Assembly: GCA_963733145.1 (NCBI GenBank)
Contig: CAVTCJ010000008.1
Coordinates: forward strand, 190,576-254,575
Origin: JAHIKV01 sp963733145
GTDB taxonomy: Bacteria; Planctomycetota; Planctomycetia; Pirellulales; Thermoguttaceae
DNA: 64,000 nucleotides
Reading direction: 5' to 3'
Shown here piece after piece: positions 54,944-64,000 of this stretch; the first letter of the stretch is position 1; the number at the start of each line of letters is the position of its first letter. The position numbers and the translations under genes were made by a program. The notes beneath the pieces were generated by a model, which was not told the DNA's origin, did not search any database, and saw nothing but the letters and a program-made list of their open reading frames with translations.

Positions 54944-56376
54944 CGCTCCTTGACGCAATAAATTTGATTCTCCTTGTGGCCGCCGCAGCGGCGCTGCTGC
55001 CGATCGGGGCGCTTTGCGTCGAGTGTGTGGCCGCGATCTGGCCCGGCCGCAGGTATCAGAACGACAACGTAGGGTGGGACAAGCGAAGCGCTGCCCCACC
55101 ACATTTCTCCCGCAATTGGTGGGACCGCGCTTCGCTTGTCCCACCCTACAACGATTCATCCACGAACGACGATCACCGGCCGCGAGCCGTCGTGCTGATC
55201 CCGGCGCACGACGAGCATCTGGTCATCGAGCAGACCTTGCAGGCAATCGTTCCCACGCTGTCCCTGGCCGATCGCCTTCTGGTGGTGGCCGACAACTGCA
55301 CGGATGAAACGGCCGAAATTGCCCGCCGGGCGGGCGCCGAGGTGGTCGAGCGCAGCGATCCACATCGACGCGGCAAGGGATATGCCTTGCAACGCGGTTT
55401 TCAACATCTGGCGGACGATCCGCCGGACGTGGTCGTGGTGATCGACGCCGACTGTCTGCCGGCGCCGGGGGCGATCGAGCGTCTGGCCCGGCTCGCCTCA
55501 AACCGGCGTCGGCCCGTGCAGGCCCGAAACCTCACCGACCGCCGCCCGGCCAAAGGCCCAATCGAGGCCGTTTCGATTTTTGCGAACCGCATCACCAATC
55601 TTGTTCGGCCCCTGGGGCTTTTGCGACTGGGGCTGCCCTGCCGGCTGACCGGAACCGGCATGGCCATCCCTTGGCCGCTGGTGGAAGAGGCGGAACCGGG
55701 GGGCGGCAATCTGGTCGAGGACATGCAGTTGGGGATCGACCTGGCGTTGCGGGGGTTTCTGCCGCTGTATTGCCCCGAGGCGGGCGTCAGCAGCGCCATG
55801 CCCGACTCGGATCGCGCCTTCGACTCGCAACGCACCCGCTGGGAGTACGGCCATTTGCACACGGCGTTCGGGGAAAGTCCGCGGCTGATTTGGGCCGCAC
55901 TACGTCACTGCCGCCCGACATTGTTGGCAATGGCCGTCGATCTCCTTATTCCGCCGCTGACGCTGCTGGCCGCGCTTTGGTCGGCGCTCACGCTGGCGAG
56001 TTTTCTGGCATGGCTGCTGCTGGGAGCGTGGCGGCTGCCGGCCTTGTTGCTGGCCGGTGGCGGGACGGCCTTGGTTATTTCCCTGGCCGCGGCTTGGGCC
56101 GTCTTTTGCCGTCGGCAGGTTCCCCTGCGGGCATTGGCGGCTATCCCGCTCTATATGCTCCGCAAACTGCCGATTTACGCCCGCTTTCTCCTGCCCCGCC
56201 ACAAAACATGGATCCGCACCGATCGCTCGGCGCCGGCCCAGATTCCACCCGCGCCCCATAACTTGGGCTATACTTTGAGTGATGAAAATGGATGTCACAG
56301 TCATGGAAAGTCCAACCTTGACTCCGGTCGAAAAGCCGGAACCGCCCCGGTTCTCCCTGCTGGGCGTGCGCCTTGA
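54940..56376 (+). CDS. GT2-family glycosyltransferase with an inserted palindromic element
   Basis: Up to 478 residues. An N-terminal membrane helix (LILLVAAAAALLPIGALCV) is followed by a GT-A domain (AVVLIPAHDEHLVIEQTL, VVVVIDADCLPAPG, GGGNLVEDMQLGIDLALRG). Two or more C-terminal helices follow. Between helix and catalytic domain, about 27 residues (NVGWDKRSAAPPHFSRNWWD to LVPPYN) are the translation of a palindromic repeat that keeps the frame. The GTG start overlaps the GNAT stop. The last 30 residues overlap the next gene and are not conserved-looking, so the true end may be slightly earlier. Confidence 0.85.
   Translation: MTLLDAINLILLVAAAAALLPIGALCVECVAAIWPGRRYQNDNVGWDKRSAAPPHFSRNWWDRASLVPPYNDSSTNDDHRPRAVVLIPAHDEHLVIEQTLQAIVPTLSLADRLLVVADNCTDETAEIARRAGAEVVERSDPHRRGKGYALQRGFQHLADDPPDVVVVIDADCLPAPGAIERLARLASNRRRPVQARNLTDRRPAKGPIEAVSIFANRITNLVRPLGLLRLGLPCRLTGTGMAIPWPLVEEAEPGGGNLVEDMQLGIDLALRGFLPLYCPEAGVSSAMPDSDRAFDSQRTRWEYGHLHTAFGESPRLIWAALRHCRPTLLAMAVDLLIPPLTLLAALWSALTLASFLAWLLLGAWRLPALLLAGGGTALVISLAAAWAVFCRRQVPLRALAAIPLYMLRKLPIYARFLLPRHKTWIRTDRSAPAQIPPAPHNLGYTLSDENGCHSHGKSNLDSGRKAGTAPVLPAGRAP
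55067..55150. repeat. palindromic element inside the GT2 gene
   Basis: GTAGGGTGGGACAAGCGAAGCG and CGCTTCGCTTGTCCCACCCTAC flank a 40-base loop, nearly identical to the intergenic copy at 32893-32975. Its length is a multiple of three and it adds no stop codon in this frame. Confidence 0.9.
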
Positions 56377-57094
56377 CAACCTCTCGCGGCGGCGGGCCAT
56401 CGAGCGGCTGGAAGAGGCCGTCCAACACCCCGGCGAACGGACCGTCAGCGTCTTTTTCGTCAACGCACATACCCTGAATCTCGCTTCCGCCGATGCGGCC
56501 TATCGCGAGACGCTCAACTCGGGCGATTTCGTCTTTGCCGACGGAACCGGCGTCCGCTGGGCGGCGAGATTGCACGGCGTCCGAATTGTGGAAAACCTGG
56601 TCGGCACCGATTTCATCCCGATGATGTTCCTCTCGACCGCCGACCGCGGATATACATATTTCATGCTGGGCTCCGACGAAGCGACAGTCTCGGTTGCCGC
56701 GGACTATGCCCGGCGCAATTTTCCCGGCTGGAAGCAAGTCGGCTTTCACCACGGCTATCTGACCGACGAGCGGACAACGGCGGCGGCCATCGAGCACGTT
56801 AACGCCGCTCGGCCCGACGTGCTGCTGGTCGGCATGGGCAACCCGGTCCAGGAAGAATGGATCCGCCGCAACCTGGATCGGCTCGACGTGCCGGTTTGCC
56901 TGGGCATCGGCGGCCTGTTCGACTACTGGGCGGGCAACGTCAGCCGAGCGCCCGAATGGCTGCGGCGGTTGGGCCACGAATGGGTTTGGCGGCTCTTTCA
57001 ACAGCCCCGGCTGAAGGCCCGGCGTTACTTGATCGGCAACCCCTTGTTCCTCGCCCGCGTGTTCCGCGAATGGACTTGGAGTACCCGCCCATGA
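56282..57094 (+). CDS. WecG/TagA/CpsF-family glycosyltransferase
   Basis: 270 residues of GT26 type: VFFVNAHTLNLASADAAYRE, DFVFADGTGVRWAARL, YTYFMLGSDEATVSVAADYA and VLLVGMGNPVQEEWIRRNLD are family hallmarks. Adds a sugar to a lipid-linked intermediate. ATG 56282 lies within the end of the GT2 frame; a GTG is directly before it. Its stop forms an ATGA overlap with the following lipoprotein gene. Confidence 0.92.
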   Translation: MKMDVTVMESPTLTPVEKPEPPRFSLLGVRLDNLSRRRAIERLEEAVQHPGERTVSVFFVNAHTLNLASADAAYRETLNSGDFVFADGTGVRWAARLHGVRIVENLVGTDFIPMMFLSTADRGYTYFMLGSDEATVSVAADYARRNFPGWKQVGFHHGYLTDERTTAAAIEHVNAARPDVLLVGMGNPVQEEWIRRNLDRLDVPVCLGIGGLFDYWAGNVSRAPEWLRRLGHEWVWRLFQQPRLKARRYLIGNPLFLARVFREWTWSTRP

Positions 57095-58278
57095 GCCGAC
57101 CGGTGTTGATCTTGTTGGCGTTCTTGGCTGTTTGGTGTGTTACGGCTTGTGGCGAGGAGCCGGTGGGCGGGCGGGCCTACGAGAAACTGATCGCCAAGTT
57201 CCCCGAGGATCGGCAGGGCTTCGGTGTCGATACACACCTCGGCGCGGTCGACCATCAGCCGATGACCTACGGGCTGGTACTCTCGGCCGAAGCGATTCGG
57301 CTGAAACATGACCCCAACGAGGAAAGCCGACGCCGGGTGACCAAGGCGACCGCGTGGCTCTTGGAGAACCAGGATCTCGACGGCGACGGCAAGCCGGGCT
57401 GGGGACTGCCGCAGCGGTGGGACGCCTGGGGCGACGGGACCACCAACCCCGCCCATCAGCCCTACACGATCACCACCGCGATCTGCCTCGACGGCCTGCT
57501 CGATGCCCTGGCCGTGCCGGAGCTTTGGACCGATGCTCGGCGCGACGAAATCCGCGGCCTGATGCGCAAGATTGCCCTGCGCTGGTGCCGCGAGGTGTGG
57601 TCCGAGGGCTACGGCGGCGGTTACTTCTGGTACAGCCCCGATCCAAACGATGACGTCTTCGGCATCAACGCTTCGGTAATGTTCCTCGGCAGCATGGCCC
57701 GGTTGTTTGCCGAACAGCCCGGCCTCTTCTCGGACGACGAGCGGCAACTGGTCGAGAAGCGCTCGGACGCGCTGGTCCGGGCGGTCATTCACACGATGAA
57801 GCCGCGCAAGGGACTCCCCTTCTGGAAATACGGCCCGGCGCCGAACCGATACAACCACAAGCAGGACAACGACCTGGTTCACCACGTGTACATTCTCTGG
57901 GGTATGGAGACGTATCGCGACCACGGCGGCCGCGCGAAGCTGCCGTGGACCCGGGCGCAGGCCGTCACTTCGGTCGATTGTTTCTGGCGGGAGGGACGCA
58001 TGTGGGCGATGCCGCAAGACGCGCCGGCCGAGCCGGGCGGCACGATCAGACAGTCATTGCCGCCCCTGTGGAGCGTCGGCATGGCGCTGGGATTCTACGC
58101 CCGGTGGGCGGACCCCGAGCACGCCCGGCGGGCGTTCGAGGCGATCGACCGCGACTACGGCCCGTGGCCGGAGTTGCGTCTGATGCCCAAGGGCTCCAAG
58201 GGCGAGAGCGAGACGACGTTCTATCCGCGACATGCCGCCCATGCGCTTTTGGGGTTGGCCATCGACGCCTATCGTTGA
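57091..58278 (+). CDS. lipoprotein of (alpha/alpha)-toroid type, function unknown
   Basis: 395 residues. The N-terminus LILLAFLAVWCVTACGE is a lipoprotein signal with lipobox VTAC. The mature protein is mostly helical with conserved Trp/Gly-rich turns (WLLENQDLDGDGKPGWGLPQ, EGYGGGYFWYSPDPNDD, WKYGPAPNRYNHKQDND), as in glycoside-active or epimerase-type toroids such as glucuronyl C5-epimerase C-terminal domains. Likely acts on the exported polysaccharide; no catalytic residues can be assigned. Coupled to the previous gene by ATGA overlap. Frame intact. Confidence 0.75.
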   Translation: MSRPVLILLAFLAVWCVTACGEEPVGGRAYEKLIAKFPEDRQGFGVDTHLGAVDHQPMTYGLVLSAEAIRLKHDPNEESRRRVTKATAWLLENQDLDGDGKPGWGLPQRWDAWGDGTTNPAHQPYTITTAICLDGLLDALAVPELWTDARRDEIRGLMRKIALRWCREVWSEGYGGGYFWYSPDPNDDVFGINASVMFLGSMARLFAEQPGLFSDDERQLVEKRSDALVRAVIHTMKPRKGLPFWKYGPAPNRYNHKQDNDLVHHVYILWGMETYRDHGGRAKLPWTRAQAVTSVDCFWREGRMWAMPQDAPAEPGGTIRQSLPPLWSVGMALGFYARWADPEHARRAFEAIDRDYGPWPELRLMPKGSKGESETTFYPRHAAHALLGLAIDAYR

Positions 58279-58294
58279 GACATCGAAAGACTCA

Positions 58295-59201
58295 TGGGAG
58301 GGGACTCCGCTCGCCGGACCGGTTTGCCGGCCGGACGTTCACGGTGAGTACCTGAGGATGGCGATCCGCTGCGCGGCCGAGTGCGGGGCGCCGATAGTCA
58401 ATACGGATGAAGGCATCAAGGCGCCGTGGACCACGGAGGAGGAGGACCACGTGTTGATGCGCTACACGCTTTACGAAGCGGCACTGGTGGCTGAGCGGCG
58501 GGGAGTCAAAATCGGGCTGGAGTGCCATGCCCAATACTTCCGCACGCCGGAGGGACTGGACCGGATTTATAGCCTTATCCCGGATTATTCATAAACGTCA
58601 TCCTGGAGCAAGGACTCCGATGGCCGAAGCGATTTTCTGCTCCAGAATGCTGTACTCTGTTTACAGAACAGCCCACAGATTCTTCGCTGCGCTCAGAATG
58701 ACAATGTTCCTTCGTGTTTATGCCATTAGTTTTTGGGATTGAGAAATCGTCCTCAATCTTTGACGGTCTTGGGTCTTAGGTCTTGGGTCTTAGGTCTTGG
58801 CACGAAGACCCAAGACCTAAGACCCAAGACCCAAGACCACAATTGGTTGCGGCTACGCCGCGCTAGGAATAATCCGGGTTATATCTTCCCCGGCCATAGG
58901 GATCAATCTCGACACGGGAAATGCCTGTCTGGCCGGCCAAGACCCCTACGACTGGCTGGAGCACGTCCGCGACCGGCTGGTTCACCTGCACGCCAAAGAC
59001 ATCAGCGACGAGCACGCGGCGGCCGAGCGCGGCAAGGTCACCGGCACACCCGTCGGGTGTGCCTGTGGAGACGGGGTGATCGACTGGCGGCGGGTGATCG
59101 ACATCGTCCGCCCCTGCCCGCGGGACATCGTGTTTTCTGTAGAGTGCGGCTCCATCGAGCAGGCGGCCCGGAGTATCGAGCATTTGCGGAAGTTGCTATA
59201 A
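58295..59201 (+). pseudogene. sugar phosphate isomerase/epimerase gene, N-terminally truncated and interrupted by an insertion
   Basis: TIM-barrel xylose-isomerase-like gene. The left part (about 58330-58578: MAIRCAAECGAPIVNTDEGI, RRGVKIGLECHAQYFRTPEG, LDRIYSLI) and right part (58879-59201: AIGINLDTGNACLAGQDPYD, RLVHLHAKDISDEHA, GCACGDGVIDWRRVI) are in register with each other once the 300-bp element 58579-58878 and one copy of TTAT are removed. That gives LISSPAIGIN in frame. The first 70-100 residues of the family are absent; the gene simply abuts the end of the lipoprotein gene. Non-functional as it stands. Confidence 0.85.
58579..58878. mobile_element. 300-bp MITE-like element with 12-bp inverted repeats and TTAT target duplication (copy 3 of the heptamer hairpin)
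   Basis: Perfect terminal inverted repeats CCCGGATTATTC (58579-58590) and GAATAATCCGGG (58867-58878) are flanked by direct repeats TTAT (58575-58578 and 58879-58882). Inside lie half of the GATTCTTCGCTGCGCTCNGAATGAC unit and the conserved heptamer-hairpin unit (58719-58866, array 58765-58838). No open frame that could be a transposase. Excision restores the reading frame of the host isomerase gene. Confidence 0.85.
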
Positions 59202-59233
59202 TAGCCACGGCTATGGCGGATGGGAGATGCGGG

Positions 59234-60121
59234 ATGTTTCACACCATGGATCGCCGTTGGTTTCTCAAGACAGCGGGCGGTATTACGGCCGCGGCGGCTG
59301 TGGGCGGCGCCCGCTGCCCGTTGCGAGCGGCTGAATCGGCCCAACAGGCATCCCCTGCCGAGAAGCTTGGTTGGCAGTTGGGTTGCTGCGCCTACAGCTT
59401 CTCCAGTCTCACGTTTTATGAAACCATCGACAAGGTGGCATCGCTGAAGCTGAAGACACTGGTGGGCTTCAACTGGCAAAAGCTTTCGCCGCGGAAGGCC
59501 ACTGCCGTATTCGGCGAAAAAATGTCGGTGGCCGACCGGAAAGAGGCCCGGCGGCGGCTGGCGGACGCCGGCGTTAGACTGGTGTGTTGCTACTGCAATG
59601 GACTGACCACGAAGGATTCGTGCCGCCGGTTGTTCGCTTTTGCCCAGGAGATGGGGATCGAAACCATCGACGGCGAGCCGCCCCCCGCGGCGTTCGATAT
59701 GCTGGAGAGGCTTTGCGAAGAGTACCGCCTCAACCTGGCCGTCCACAATCACGCCAAGCCTTCTTCCTACTGGCAGCCGGAGACGCTGCTTGGCGTACTG
59801 CGGGGGCGGAGCAAGCGGATCGGCGCTTGCTGCGACACCGGACATTGGACCCGGTCGGGACTGGATCCCGTGGCGGCCTTGCGAAAACTCCAAGGCCGGA
59901 TTCTTACCTTCGACCTGAAAGACGTGGATGAAAATGGGGTTTGTGTTCCCTTTGGCAGGGGTAAGAGCGACATCCGCGGCATACTGAAAGAGTTGCACCG
60001 GCAGCATTTCCGGGGCGTGTTCGGCATCGAGTACGATCAGCACCCGGCGGACATCGAAGAGCAACTCTCTCAGTGCATCGCGTACTTTAACAAGACGACC
60101 AAAGAATTGGCTCCCGCATAG
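59234..60121 (+). CDS. Tat-exported sugar phosphate isomerase/epimerase-like protein
   Basis: 295 residues. The Tat signal MDRRWFLKTAGGITAAAAVGG is followed by an AP-endonuclease-2-type TIM barrel: LGCCAYSFSSLTFYETIDKV, LNLAVHNHAKPSSYWQPETL, RIGACCDTGHWTRSGLDPVA, GVFGIEYDQHPADIEEQ. His, Glu and Asp residues placed for metal binding are present. Start taken at ATG 59234 (GGGAG upstream); ATG 59246, which begins exactly at the twin-Arg segment, is equally possible. Followed 11 bp later by the ceramidase-like gene, so one operon. Confidence 0.85.
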   Translation: MFHTMDRRWFLKTAGGITAAAAVGGARCPLRAAESAQQASPAEKLGWQLGCCAYSFSSLTFYETIDKVASLKLKTLVGFNWQKLSPRKATAVFGEKMSVADRKEARRRLADAGVRLVCCYCNGLTTKDSCRRLFAFAQEMGIETIDGEPPPAAFDMLERLCEEYRLNLAVHNHAKPSSYWQPETLLGVLRGRSKRIGACCDTGHWTRSGLDPVAALRKLQGRILTFDLKDVDENGVCVPFGRGKSDIRGILKELHRQHFRGVFGIEYDQHPADIEEQLSQCIAYFNKTTKELAPA

Positions 60122-60132
60122 GAGAGATTGCC

Positions 60133-61583
60133 ATGGGCAAAGGACTTTTGACCGCCTGTCTGATCTGGAGTTTGCTTGCGATTGGCGCGGATACCAGGGC
60201 CGGAGAGTTGCTGGTGGGCGCGGCGGCCGCGGACATCACTCCCAGCCAACCGGTGGCCTTGGATGGCCAGTTCCGCACGCGCATCTCACAAGGGGCCGAC
60301 ACGCCCATCACGGCGAACGTGGTTGCCCTGGAGTCGCGCGAGCACGATCATTCGCTCGATGCGGCGGTGATGGTGTCGTGCGACCTAGTGGGGATTTCCG
60401 ACGTGCTGCGCGAGAAGGTCCGTGAGGAGACGCAAAAACGTCTGCCGCACTTCGACCTGGACAAGGTGTTTCTGAACGCCACGCACACCCACACTGCGCC
60501 CCTCACCCAGCCCGGCGTGTACGACGTGCCGGAGGTGGGCGTGATGCAGGTGGAAGACTATTGCCGCTTCGCGGCGGAGCGCATCGCCGCGGCAATCGAA
60601 AAGGCCTGGAACGAACGAAGGCCGGGCAGTTTCACCTGGGGACTGGGACACGCCGCCGTAGCCCAGAACCGCCGCGCCGTCTACGCCGACGGCCACGCGG
60701 AGATGTACGGCGCGACGGGCCGGGCAGAGTTCCGCGGTCTGGAGGGTTACGAGGACCACGACGTGGGAACGCTGTTCTTTTGGAATGCAACCGGGAAACT
60801 GCTCGCTATCGTGGTCGATGTGGCGTGCCCGGCGCAGGAAGTCGAGAACCTCAACCACCTGAACGCGGACTTCTGGCATCCCGTGCGCGCGTCGCTCCGC
60901 AAGCGATACGGCCAAGACGTATGCGTGTTGGGCTGGGCGGGCGCCGCGGGCGATCAGTCGCCGCACTTGATGTATCGCCGCCAGGCTGAAGAACGGATGC
61001 GGCAATTGCGGAAGTTGTCCCGTCTGGAGGAGATCTCCCGACGGATCGTGGCCGCCGTGGACGAGACCTTCGATGCGGTCCAAAACGACCGGCACGCCAA
61101 TGTGCCTTTGATTCACAAAGTGCTGACGCTTCAACTGCCCCTGCGGCCGGTCACCGAGGCGGAATACGCCCAGGCGAAAGCGGCGCTCGCACAAGAGAAG
61201 CGCCGGCCAAGAGGCACTGGCAGCAGGAAGTCGTGGAACGGTACGAAAGGCAACAGACCGAACCGCAACTCCGCAAGGCCACGCAGATTCACGTGCTGCG
61301 GCTGGGCGACGTGGTCATTTGCACCAACCCCTTTGAGTTGTTTGCCGACTATGGGGTTCAGATGAAGGCCCGCAGCCCGGCGGCTCAAACGTTCGTGGTC
61401 CAATTGGCGGGCGGACCGGGTTCCGGATCTTATCTGCCCACCGAGCGGGCCGTGGGCGGCGGCGGCTACAGCGCGATTGTGCAATCCAACCCGATCGGGC
61501 CGCAGGGGGGCCAGATGCTCGTTGAGCGGACCGTTGAAGCGATCAATTCCCTGTGGACGAAGCCAAACCAGGAGAAAAAATGA
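60133..61583 (+). CDS. secreted neutral/alkaline ceramidase-like protein (one frame break)
   Basis: About 483 residues. A signal peptide (GLLTACLIWSLLAIGADTRA) is followed by LLVGAAAADITPSQPVALDG and MVSCDLVGISDVLREKV. The metal-site segment VFLNATHTHTAPL and VLGWAGAAGDQSPHLMY follow, as in the planctomycete neutral/alkaline non-lysosomal ceramidase-like family. One base is missing at about 61210. After it the protein continues ERYERQQTEPQLRKATQIHV, VICTNPFELFADYGVQMKAR to a stop at 61583 that overlaps the next gene (ATGA). Substrate uncertain; a lipid amide or sugar derivative is likely. Confidence 0.8.
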
Positions 61584-62940
61584 AGAACGATAACTTGGCC
61601 GTGCAGAAGCCGGAGCCGGTCCTTTCCCGGCGGCAATTTGTCGCCGGCGCAGTGGCGGCGGCCGTGGCCCCGGCCATCATTCCCGCCTCGGCTTTTGGCC
61701 TGGACAACCAATTGGCCCCCAGCGAGCGGATCACCATCGGCATGTTGGGGATGGGCAATCGGGGAACCGGTTCCTGGTACGCCATGCGGCCGCTGCCGGA
61801 CCATCAGGTTGTGGCGATCGCCGAGTGCCGGCGCGATCGGGCCTTGCTGGCGCAGCGGAGCATCAACGATTTCTATGCCCAGCGGGTCAATCAACAACGG
61901 TTCCAGGGTTGCCAGATCTACACGGACTTCCGCGACCTATTGGCCCGCCCGGACATCGACGCCGTCTGGGGTTGCGTGCCCGATCACTGGCACGGCGTCG
62001 TCTACAGCCGGGCGATAGAGGCCGGCAAGGACATCTACGGTGAGAAGCCCATCACCCGCTGGATCGCCGATGGGATCAAGGTGCGCGACGCAGTGCGACG
62101 TTATGGTTGTGTGTTCCAGACGGGAACCATGCAGCGGAGCGCGCCCAATTTTCGCCACGCCTGTGAGCTGGCCATCAACGGCTATTTGGGCAAGGTGCAT
62201 ACGGTCGAGGTGGGAGCCCCGGGCGGCAGGGCCTATCCCGCCGAACCGCCCTGCGATCCGCCGCCCGGCTTCGACTATGACATGTGGAGCGGTCCGGCGC
62301 CCTTTATCCCCTTCGACAAGAAGCGCTGCGAATGGTTGGCCATGTACATGATCTCACACTACTGCGCCGGATTCATCACCAATTGGGGTGTACACCATCT
62401 GGATATTGCCGGTTGGGGCTGCCCGGAGATCTTCCAACAGCCGTTCGAAGTGGAGGGGACGGAGTGTTGCCGAAGGAGGGAATGACGGACACCTGGATTT
62501 CGTGGCAGATGAAGCTCCGCTGGGCCAGCGGCCTGAAAATGCTGTACACCCAAATCGGCGGGGCGAGCAGTCGGGCTGCAAATTCGTAGGCCCAGAGGGC
62601 TGGGTCCGCGTCGATCGCAGCGGCATCTGGGCCGAGCCGGCGTCGCTGTTGAAGGTGAAGCTCAAACCCAGCGACTTGTCCTGCACCGCAGCCCCGAGTA
62701 CCGCCCCGATTCGGCGGCTATACGGCCCACACCGCCGACTTCTTCCGCAGCATCCGTACCCGGCAGGACCCCATTTCGCCGGTCGAGTCGGGCCAGGCCG
62801 CCAGCACGCTCGGAAACGTCTGCGACTCGCCCTGCGGCTGGGACGCAAACTGAAATGGGATCCGGCCCGCGACCGCTTCCCCGGAGACGAGGAGGCCAAA
62901 GGATGCTTTCCCGGCCGGCCCGCACCCTTGGACCATTTGA
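61580..62940 (+). CDS. Tat-exported Gfo/Idh/MocA oxidoreductase (several frame breaks)
   Basis: The first 300 residues are clean: Tat signal SRRQFVAGAVAAAVAPAI, Rossmann motif ITIGMLGMGNRGTGSW, EKP motif DIYGEKPITRWIADG, and NWGVHHLDIAGWGCPEI. The frame then shifts at about 62465 (one base short, before KEGMTDTWISWQMKLRWASG) and at about 62560 (one base short, before GEQSGCKFVGPEGWVRVDRS). It shifts further between about 62700 and 62930, around ADFFRSIRTRQDPISPVESG and LGRKLKWDPARDRFPGDEEA. The end is therefore approximate. A complete family member can be reconstructed, so either poor sequence or a recent pseudogene. Confidence 0.7.
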
Positions 62941-62962
62941 TGTTTCCACGCATGTGAAGGAT

Positions 62963-64000
62963 ATGCCCATGTTGCGAACATTCAGTCTTTGTCGCTTTTC
63001 TCGCCGCCGCTCTCACTGCCATCCCGCTGCCGGCGGCAAGAGCAGCGGAGATGCCGATCGAAGAGGCTTGGAAAGCACTGAGCCCCCCCCAGACGGCCAA
63101 GATATGGCGGCCCTGCTGACAGTCGACCGTGAGGTCATCCCCTGGCTCTGCCATCGCGGTGTGCGGCGTGTGCCCGGCGGCTGGCGGGCCTGCTGGAGGC
63201 TGACGGCACGACGTTGGCCGCAAAGCAGTACATCTGTTGCCGGCTCCGTCAGGTGGGAACTGCGGCCGAGGTCCCCGTTCTGACGCGTTTGTTGGCCCGG
63301 CTGGAGATGTTTCAGATAGCCCGATATGCCCTGGAATCGATACCCGGCGAGGAATCGGCCGCCGTGCTGCGAAATTTGTTCGAACGGCTCAGAGGGGCGA
63401 GTTGCTCGTCGGCGTGATCAACTCCGTGGCCGCCAGGAAGGACCTTCGCTCCGTAGGCAAGTTGAAGGCACTGGCAGCCAGGAAGGATGCTCAGGTGGCC
63501 TCGGCGGCTCTTTGGGCATTGATCGGCCATCGCCAGCCCGGAGGCCATCGCGATCGTGGAACAGCAGGCCGGCTCGGTGGGCGTCCCCCTGCCCATGGCT
63601 GCGGCTGTCCGCTTGCTGTGCTTCGCCGATGCGTTGGCCGCCGGGGGCCACGTGGAAGCGGCCCTGCCGATCTATACCAGGTTGACCGCAGGTGAAGGTC
63701 AAGGGCGTCCGCCGCGCGGTGCGCGGCTCGCCATGCTGCGGCTTCAGGCGGAGAAAACTACCGAAACGATCCTCTCATGGCTGGGCGGGGCTGATACCGA
63801 CCGCCGGGTCGTGGCCGCCGTGCACGATGACGGCTTGCTCATCCGAATGCGGCAAACTCGACTCCCTGACGGATCGGCTGGCCGAGTTGCCTGAGAAAAG
63901 CCAAATTAGCTTGCTCGAGGTGGTGGCATTACACAAGGGAAAGGATGCCCTGCCGCTGGCAGTGTCGGCGGCCCGAAGCGGAAAAGTCGGCTTGCGGCTG
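62963..64000 (+). CDS. HEAT-repeat protein, partial, many frame breaks, runs off the window
   Basis: Pieces in all three plus-strand frames add up to a PBS-lyase/HEAT-repeat protein. The start MLRTFSL precedes a signal-like region, then LLEADGTTLAAKQYICCRLR, AAEVPVLTRLLARLEMFQIA, SIPGEESAAVLRNLFERL, ELLVGVINSVAARKDLRS, KLKALAARKDAQVASAALWA, GSVGVPLPMAAAVRLLCFAD and ARLAMLRLQAEKTTETILSW. Frame changes occur roughly every 100-200 bases. Downstream of the oxidoreductase gene on the same strand; start ATG 62963 or 62969 with GAAGGAT upstream. The 3' end lies beyond the window. Confidence 0.55.

Noticed and set aside
58232..58594. A complete small gene at 58232-58594
   Set aside because: Its beginning overlaps the lipoprotein gene out of frame and its end lies in the inserted element. 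The conserved part is the left half of an interrupted isomerase.

Overview
The window looks like a chromosomal segment of a GC-rich planctomycete, probably of the Pirellula/Blastopirellula type. The evidence is a secreted protease carrying the planctomycete LEPR-type N-terminal motif, Tat-exported Gfo/Idh/MocA oxidoreductases and sugar isomerases, and a very large number of short palindromic interspersed repeats between genes. No rRNA, tRNA, CRISPR array, plasmid or phage module was seen.

Layout. 0.1-7.3 kb (minus strand): an hdrCBA-mvhDGA operon for a flavin-based electron-bifurcating [NiFe]-hydrogenase/heterodisulfide-reductase-like complex. 7.9-19 kb: a gas vesicle region. The minus-strand arm encodes a GvpH/Hsp20-like protein, a CDC48-type double AAA ATPase and two GvpF/L proteins. 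The plus-strand arm encodes GvpA, a GvpC-like coil, GvpN, a small coiled-coil protein, a GvpO-like protein, a third GvpF/L, GvpG, GvpJ, GvpK and a further GvpA-family protein. 19-27.8 kb: a FixJ-like regulator lacking the phosphoacceptor Asp, a Tat hemerythrin, a wrecked MNT/HepT toxin-antitoxin pair, and a multiheme cytochrome locus (4-heme, 11-heme plus cytochrome b, 12-heme NapC-type). 28-36.7 kb: a Tat Gfo/Idh/MocA oxidoreductase and a cyanophycin group (cphA, ABC transporter, DUF1854 protein). 36.7-44.2 kb (minus strand): a secreted subtilase with a triplicated domain, a transmembrane anti-sigma/FecR protein fused to a serpin, and its translationally coupled ECF sigma factor. 44.3-58.3 kb: a PAS-GGDEF cyclase, then an exopolysaccharide locus (Wzz, sugar transferase, GT4, deacetylase, flippase, O-antigen ligase, GNAT, GT2, WecG-type transferase, lipoprotein). 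58.3-64 kb: an isomerase gene interrupted by a 300-bp inverted-repeat element, then a catabolic-looking group (Tat isomerase, ceramidase-like protein, Tat Gfo/Idh/MocA oxidoreductase, HEAT-repeat protein cut by the window end).

Two things cut across the map. First, more than a dozen families of short palindromic elements recur. Several sit inside coding sequences without breaking the frame, and others supply C-termini. Second, many conserved genes contain isolated single-base frameshifts, dense at 14.7-17.5 kb and 61-64 kb. These look more like assembly or read errors than decay, but cannot be settled from sequence alone. I therefore give whole-gene coordinates and state where the frame breaks.

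The most unusual biology is the ECF sigma / anti-sigma-FecR-serpin / subtilase group, the in-frame palindromic insertions, and the heptamer-built hairpin element that appears inside different inverted-repeat shells.
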